From positions 1 to 25,430 of the forward strand of contig ONEU01000045.1 in NCBI GenBank assembly GCA_900316925.1: DNA of 25,430 bases. Reading direction: 5' to 3'. Shown piece after piece: positions 21,734 to 25,430 of this stretch; the first letter of the stretch is position 1; each line of letters begins with the position of its first letter. This DNA comes from an uncultured Eubacteriales bacterium. Lineage in GTDB: Bacteria; Bacillota; Clostridia; Oscillospirales; Acutalibacteraceae. The position numbers were made by a program, and so were the translations under genes. The notes under the pieces are model-generated. The model searched no databases. It had not been told where the DNA came from and saw nothing but the letters and a program-made list of their open reading frames with translations.

Positions 21734-22993
21734 TCATCCGACGGTGTACTTTTCGTCGTACAGGTCAAAGGCGTAGGTAAACATTTTGTGGCAGTCCTCG
21801 TATTTGGAGTAGAGATTATCAGCATTCATCACCGATACGATAAAGGTATGGCCGTTCATGGTAGCGGAAGCCACCACGGAAGTGCCTGCCTGGTCGGTAA
21901 AGCCGGTCTTGATACCGTCACAGTATTGAGAGTAGAGGCCGGAATCCCAGCGGATGAGCTTGTTGGAGTTGAACCAGCCGAGAGTGCCGCCTTTTACGAG
22001 CTTCCACTCGGCATAGTCCTTGCTACAGGACTTAGCTACCAACGGGACGGTTTTGGCGTAGTCGCCGAACTTGACCAGATCAATGGCGGAGGTATAGTGA
22101 TCGTCGTCATGCCAGCCGTCCGGCGTCACATAATGGGTGCCGGAAGCGCCCATCTGCTGGGCGGCGTCATTGACCAGATCCATAAAGAGCTTCACGGCAT
22201 CCTTGTTGGGGAGCTTCGGGTTCTTTGCATAGATACGGGCACAGTTTACGGCGATGGTATAAGCGGCATCATTGCCGGAGGGGAGCATCAGGGCGTCGAG
22301 CAGCATTTCAAAGGTCAGCTGCATTCCCTTTTCCAGATAGGCCACGCTGGAATCCTCGCCGATGAGACTGATCTCATCCCCGACGGTGATAACTGTCTGC
22401 GGGTCGGTGATGATCTGACTGGCCACAATAGCGGTCAGGATCTTTGTGGTACTGGCGGGATAGCATTTCTTGTCGCCGTTTTTCAGGTAGATGAACTCAT
22501 CCGCCGTGACGTCATAGAGAGCGACAAATTCCGCACTGATCTCCTCGTTCAGCGTTTTCATAATGTCTTTGGAGAGACGCTTGGTATTGACCTTATACTG
22601 ATGGTCAATCCGGTACTTCGGTTTATTGTCAACGGGTTCAGGTTCCTTGGAGATCTCCGCCACAGCCTGAAGAGCGGCAGTTTTGTCCACCGAGGTCTGT
22701 GAGGTATCGGCTTCCGGATGGGCAGTGGTGACGCCCTTGTTGGAAGCGCCGATTGCCGACACGATCCCCACCGTTAATGCGAGGATACAGAGAAGTGATG
22801 AGACCGTAATGATGATCTTTCTTTTTTTCTGCGTTTTCTCCAGGGAAGCCTTTTTCTGAGCTGCGGCTTTTTTTCGTTTGGCGTATGCCAGACGATCTGC
22901 ATTATCCTTCTGACTCATCTGTTCCAGCAGCTTGATGGTATCATCGGTAGAGTGAGGTTGCTGCTCGGGAATACGGGGATTCTTCTGCTCCAT
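21734..22993 (-). CDS. D-alanyl-D-alanine carboxypeptidase, membrane-anchored, with Lys-rich cytoplasmic tail
   Basis: I start the protein at the ATG at 22993 (MEQKNPRIPE), which has AAGGGTG upstream; the open frame continues to 23083 but would include the promoter. The 419-residue product has a charged 59-residue N-terminal tail rich in Lys, Ala and Gln, one membrane segment (60-82, IIITVSSLLCILALTVGIV), and a periplasm-like catalytic domain with S181-T-T-K184, S239-G-N241 and K362-T-G364. There is no PBP5_C domain. It therefore hangs from the membrane by its N terminus, unlike the neighbouring secreted paralogue. It runs convergently with that paralogue, with no bases between the two stop codons and no terminator. 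Confidence 0.94.
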   Translation of the reverse strand: MEQKNPRIPEQQPHSTDDTIKLLEQMSQKDNADRLAYAKRKKAAAQKKASLEKTQKKRKIIITVSSLLCILALTVGIVSAIGASNKGVTTAHPEADTSQTSVDKTAALQAVAEISKEPEPVDNKPKYRIDHQYKVNTKRLSKDIMKTLNEEISAEFVALYDVTADEFIYLKNGDKKCYPASTTKILTAIVASQIITDPQTVITVGDEISLIGEDSSVAYLEKGMQLTFEMLLDALMLPSGNDAAYTIAVNCARIYAKNPKLPNKDAVKLFMDLVNDAAQQMGASGTHYVTPDGWHDDDHYTSAIDLVKFGDYAKTVPLVAKSCSKDYAEWKLVKGGTLGWFNSNKLIRWDSGLYSQYCDGIKTGFTDQAGTSVVASATMNGHTFIVSVMNADNLYSKYEDCHKMFTYAFDLYDEKYTVG

Positions 22994-23054
22994 AGTCACC
23001 CTTCTTTTCCTTGATTTGAATCGTTTTCCGCGGGATATTTCCACGCCATAATAC

Positions 23055-23083
23055 AATTTACATGATAAACAGCCGTCTGTCAA
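23055..23083 (-). promoter_or_regulatory. Promoter of the membrane-anchored carboxypeptidase gene
   Basis: On the minus strand a perfect TTGACA (23083-23078) and TAAATT (23060-23055) are 17 bases apart, about 62 bases before the ATG at 22993. This also argues for the shorter protein start. Confidence 0.7.
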
Positions 23084-23118
23084 GGAAAATGACGGAGAAA
23101 AACGTGATATTTCTGTAC

Positions 23119-23225
23119 ATTTCCGGCGGATCTGTCGAATTTGGATAATTATTCTAAAAAAAATTTTTTCCGGGGTCGAATCTTGTTTTTATTTTTTTGA
23201 AAATTGACTGCAATTTCCGGCGGAT
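23119..23225 (+). repeat. 13-base direct repeat in the murT upstream region
   Basis: ATTTCCGGCGGAT occurs at 23119-23131 and again at 23213-23225, 94 bases apart. The second copy lies within the spacer of the murT promoter. It could be a pair of regulator sites or chance. Confidence 0.4.
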
Positions 23226-23237
23226 TTATGGTATAGT
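23209..23237 (+). promoter_or_regulatory. Probable promoter of the murT-gatD-like operon (extended -10)
   Basis: TATAGT (23232-23237) is preceded by TGG (TTATGGTATAGT), the extended -10 form used elsewhere in the window. The -35 at 17 bases is poor (TGCAAT, 23209-23214), and a better TTGACT at 23204 is too far away. The start codon is 61 bases downstream. Confidence 0.5.
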
Positions 23238-23297
23238 AGTAACGGTCATCTGAATGTACAGACGGGCTGTAAACCAAAGGATAAAGAGGCGGATATT

Positions 23298-24635
23298 TTG
23301 AAACGATTTCTCGGAACTCTCATTGGCAAAAGCGTTTTTCTGGCGGAACGCATCCTGCGCTATAACGCAAGCAGCTTTCCCGGTAAGCTGGTGCTGAAGC
23401 TGTTTCCCGGCTACCTGAAGACCATCCGGTACCCCGGCACCATCATCATGGTCACAGGAAGCTGCGGCAAGGGCTCCACCACGAGGATCATTGCCGAAGC
23501 GCTGCGTGCCTGCGGGAAGACGGTTGCACATAATCTGGAAGGCTCCAATCTACTCAACGGCGTGGCTTCCACCGTGATCCGCAACGTATCCTTTTCCGGC
23601 AGGATGAAGCAGGACGCACTCGTTCTGGAGACGGATGAGCGCTACCTCAAATTTATCACCAAGTACATACAGCCGGACTATCTTGTCATCAGCAACATCA
23701 CCCGTGATCAGCCTCCGCGCCAGGGAGACTTTGATCTGGTTGCCGAGGAGATCCGCAAGGCGATCCCTGAAAAAACACACCTGATTGTCAACGGCGACGA
23801 CCCGGTTACAAAGAGATTTTCACTTGTCACCGATAACCGGCTTTCCTGCTTTGGTATAGACCACTGCTTTATGAGCTATGAGGAGGACAGGGGAGACGTC
23901 CGTGACCAGAATTACTGTCCCGCCTGTCACACGAAGCTTACCTATAGCTTCCGTCACTATGGCAGCGTGGGAGGGTTCCAATGTCCGTCCTGCGGCTTTG
24001 GACGGAAGGACATCGACTTTGCCATTACCGGGGTTGATCCGGAGAGCAGGGAGCTGACCATTAACGGCAGCCAGAAGCTCCGTGCCAACGAGCTGATCCT
24101 GTTCAATCTGTATAATATCATTGCCGCCTATGCGGTGCTGAGCCTGTCAGGGGAAGACAGCGAGCAGGCATTGCAGGCCATCAGCGCTCTGCATATCCAG
24201 GATAAGATCTATCACGAGATCACAAAGCACGGCAGAAAATATGTGGCGCTCAATTGCAAGGCGGAAAACAATGCCACCTACAATCTTGCCGTCAACGCTG
24301 CCGCCCTCGATCCCTCGCCCAAGACGATTGTTCTCGGACTGCGGGAGATCAGCCGCCGCTATGAGTTTTTTGACCTGTCCTGGCTTTATGACATTCACTT
24401 TGAGCTGCTGAATAACGGCACGCTTGAAAACGTGGTCTGTGCCGGGCCATACCGTTATGACTTTGCCGTGAGGATGAAGCTGGCAGGAGTACCGGAGGAT
24501 AAGCTCATCATTCTGGAGAACCTTGACCACGCCGGAGAAGTGTTCGATCGTCAGACCAAGGGCAATGTATACGGAATCCTGAACTTTGACTATATTGATC
24601 CCTTTATCCATTCCGTGAATGAGATCCAGGAATAA
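23298..24635 (+). CDS. murT: MurT-like Mur ligase (lipid II amidation), divergent, TTG start
   Basis: The 445-residue protein starts with TTG at 23298, with AAAGAGG about eight bases upstream. It has the Mur-ligase central fold with an ATP loop TGSCGKGSTT (53-62; most members have a GTNGKTT form), the TDER segment (112-115), SNITRDQ, a zinc ribbon with C207, C210, C229 and C232 (CPAC and CPSC), and the MurT C-terminal domain (DUF1727-like) with DLSWLYDIHFE (W362, D365). With GatD, MurT converts the D-glutamate of lipid II to D-isoglutamine. Several blocks differ from what I know of canonical MurT: NNAT for NPAG near 324-327, and GLRE for the ALND block near 347-350. It is 14 bases upstream of the gatD-like gene, so the two form an operon. 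Confidence 0.85.
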   Translation: MKRFLGTLIGKSVFLAERILRYNASSFPGKLVLKLFPGYLKTIRYPGTIIMVTGSCGKGSTTRIIAEALRACGKTVAHNLEGSNLLNGVASTVIRNVSFSGRMKQDALVLETDERYLKFITKYIQPDYLVISNITRDQPPRQGDFDLVAEEIRKAIPEKTHLIVNGDDPVTKRFSLVTDNRLSCFGIDHCFMSYEEDRGDVRDQNYCPACHTKLTYSFRHYGSVGGFQCPSCGFGRKDIDFAITGVDPESRELTINGSQKLRANELILFNLYNIIAAYAVLSLSGEDSEQALQAISALHIQDKIYHEITKHGRKYVALNCKAENNATYNLAVNAAALDPSPKTIVLGLREISRRYEFFDLSWLYDIHFELLNNGTLENVVCAGPYRYDFAVRMKLAGVPEDKLIILENLDHAGEVFDRQTKGNVYGILNFDYIDPFIHSVNEIQE

Positions 24636-24649
24636 AGGAGAGAACGACT

Positions 24650-25306
24650 ATGATAAAAGCAGCCCATTTATATGCGGATCTGATGAATCTCTACGGCGAC
24701 ACCGGCAATATGAAAGCGCTGGCCTGTCATCTGCGTGAAGCAGGCATTGAACTGTCGGTGGATCACCTGAGCCTGGGCGATTCCATCCGTTTTGAGGATT
24801 ATGACTTTCTGTATATCGGTTCCGGTACGGAGCAGAACCTGCTGCTGGCGCTGGACGATCTTCTGAGTCATCGGGAAGAGCTGACCGCCTATCATCAGAA
24901 CGGCGGGATGCTGCTGGCTACCGGCAACAGCATGGAACTGTTCGGCAAGCAGATCACCGTGGGTGAGACGGTGCGGGAGGCTCTTGGAATAGCTGATTTC
25001 ACCGTTACCTACGGCAGCAGGGTGGTCAGGGATGTCTGCGTACCCTGTAAACTGACGGAACAGGAGTTGATTGGTTTTGAGAACCACAGCGGTACGGTTT
25101 CCGCAGACGGGAGCATCCTTGTCAACGGCAATTTCTATCTGACCTACATCATTGGACCGTTGCTGGTGAGAAATCCGCAGTTTACCGATTATCTGATCCG
25201 TCAGCTGGCGGAGAGGACCGGAGAGACCATTACCGCCAAGCCCGATCACACATTGGAACAGAAAGCCTATGAGGTGTTCCGTGCGTCCATGAAACAGCCT
25301 GAATAA
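24650..25306 (+). CDS. gatD: GatD-like class-I glutamine amidotransferase lacking the catalytic Cys and His
   Basis: The 218-residue protein keeps the GatD backbone: LYADLMNLYGDTGN (7-20), YIGSGTEQN (55-63), IGFENHSG (141-148) and YIIGPLLVRNP (166-176). The glutaminase site is not intact. The nucleophile loop, normally of the form ICGGYQ-L-G, reads ATGNSMELFG (90-99), placing G92 where the Cys should be. The catalytic His, normally in YLHGP, is I168. The protein should therefore be unable to hydrolyse glutamine by the usual mechanism. It may act as a structural partner of the MurT-like protein, use ammonia, or do something else. AAAGGAG overlaps the murT stop nine bases before the ATG. A strong terminator follows. 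Confidence 0.85.
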   Translation: MIKAAHLYADLMNLYGDTGNMKALACHLREAGIELSVDHLSLGDSIRFEDYDFLYIGSGTEQNLLLALDDLLSHREELTAYHQNGGMLLATGNSMELFGKQITVGETVREALGIADFTVTYGSRVVRDVCVPCKLTEQELIGFENHSGTVSADGSILVNGNFYLTYIIGPLLVRNPQFTDYLIRQLAERTGETITAKPDHTLEQKAYEVFRASMKQPE

Positions 25307-25310
25307 GTAA

Positions 25311-25348
25311 AAAGCCTGTCACACGGTTGTCGTATGACAGGCTTTGTT
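25311..25348 (+). terminator. Terminator of the murT-gatD-like operon
   Basis: AAAGCCTGTCA (25311-25321) pairs with TGACAGGCTTT (25335-25345), a perfect 11-bp stem. The T-run is short (TTTGTT) because an intron has probably entered just downstream. Confidence 0.85.
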
Positions 25349-25351
25349 CAT

Positions 25352-25430
25352 GTGTGTCGGGCATGACACTAATCTAACGGGTGAAAGTCCCGTCATGGGT
25401 AGTTACCGCCAAGTGTAGTGAACCGCAAGC
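25352..25430 (+). mobile_element. Group IIC intron, 5' end of domain I (cut by window edge)
   Basis: The sequence from 25352 begins GTGTGTCGGGCATG, which fits the GUGYG 5' splice boundary of group II introns. It closely follows the start of the Oceanobacillus iheyensis group IIC intron as I remember it (GTGTGCCCGGCATG). Downstream GGGTGAAAGTCCCG and GAACCGCAAGC also match the conserved domain-I elements (GGGTGAGAGTCCCG and CGCAAG in that intron). Class C introns insert just after Rho-independent terminators, and here the terminator stem ends at 25345, six bases before the boundary. The reverse transcriptase ORF would lie beyond the window. Confidence 0.85.

Larger units (their letters stand above)
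22994..23297. other. Divergent intergenic region between carboxypeptidase and murT-like gene
   Basis: The 304-base AT-rich gap contains the two divergent promoters (minus 23083-23055, plus 23209-23237) and a 13-base direct repeat ATTTCCGGCGGAT at 23119-23131 and 23213-23225. The block A8T6 near 23156-23169 is a likely bent or melted region. I see no gene here. Confidence 0.5.

Noticed and set aside
21788..22702. Plus-strand ORF of 304 codons opposite the anchored carboxypeptidase
   Set aside because: Antisense shadow. The minus frame carries STTK, SGN and KTG in order.
22994..23083. Upstream extension of the anchored carboxypeptidase to an ATG at 23083
   Set aside because: The ATG lies in the -35 box of a good promoter for this gene and lacks a ribosome site.

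Overview
The window looks like chromosomal DNA from a Gram-positive Clostridia-type anaerobe, most plausibly Ruminococcaceae (Ruminococcus-like). The grounds are a moderate GC content, strong AGGAGG ribosome sites, extended -10 promoters of the form ATGGTATAAT, a SpoVB-type flippase, NrdR, a MurT/GatD-type pair, Big2-domain surface proteins and a DUF4011 helicase. The species cannot be fixed from sequence reading alone. No tRNA, rRNA, CRISPR array or prophage is visible.

Layout. 1-1078 (minus): the first two thirds of a SpoVB/MurJ-like flippase, truncated by the window edge. 1447-4922 (plus): a two-gene heterodimeric ABC exporter with one degenerate ATP site. 5032-7157 (minus): a three-gene operon (xylose-isomerase-like TIM barrel, NrdR, amidohydrolase) with a good promoter and a perfect palindrome at the start of transcription. 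7324-7527 (plus): a promoter-to-terminator unit without a convincing ORF, a candidate small RNA. 7605-9424: a glycine/tyrosine/glutamine-rich repeat membrane protein, then a nitroreductase. 9591-11723: a secreted beta-helix protein with three Big2 domains. 12012-17105: a 1697-residue protein with a transglutaminase-like domain, DUF4011, an SF1 helicase and a REase-like nuclease domain, a plausible anti-phage effector whose promoter lies inside a perfect inverted repeat. 17255-18025: a secreted CAP-domain protein. 18304-21733: trmN6-like, rsmI, maf and a D-Ala-D-Ala carboxypeptidase in one direction. 21734-22993 (minus): a second carboxypeptidase of the same family, stop codon to stop codon with the first. 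23298-25306: a divergent MurT/GatD-like pair whose GatD lacks the expected catalytic Cys and His. 25352-end: the 5' end of a group IIC intron directly after the terminator of that operon.

How it fits together. Much of the window concerns the cell envelope: lipid-linked precursor flipping (flippase), peptidoglycan stem-peptide amidation (MurT/GatD), peptide trimming (two carboxypeptidases) and surface proteins (CAP, beta-helix/Big2). The helicase-nuclease is an isolated, apparently regulated defence candidate. A roughly 100-bp hairpin-forming repeat with inverted ends occurs three times, always in an intergenic 5' region (flippase, helicase-nuclease, trmN6).

The items most worth a second look are the GatD-like protein without its catalytic residues, the transglutaminase/DUF4011/helicase/nuclease fusion with its dyad operator, the candidate small RNA at 7359-7527, the interspersed repeat family, the hairpin that would hide the ribosome site of the first carboxypeptidase, and the group IIC intron boundary.
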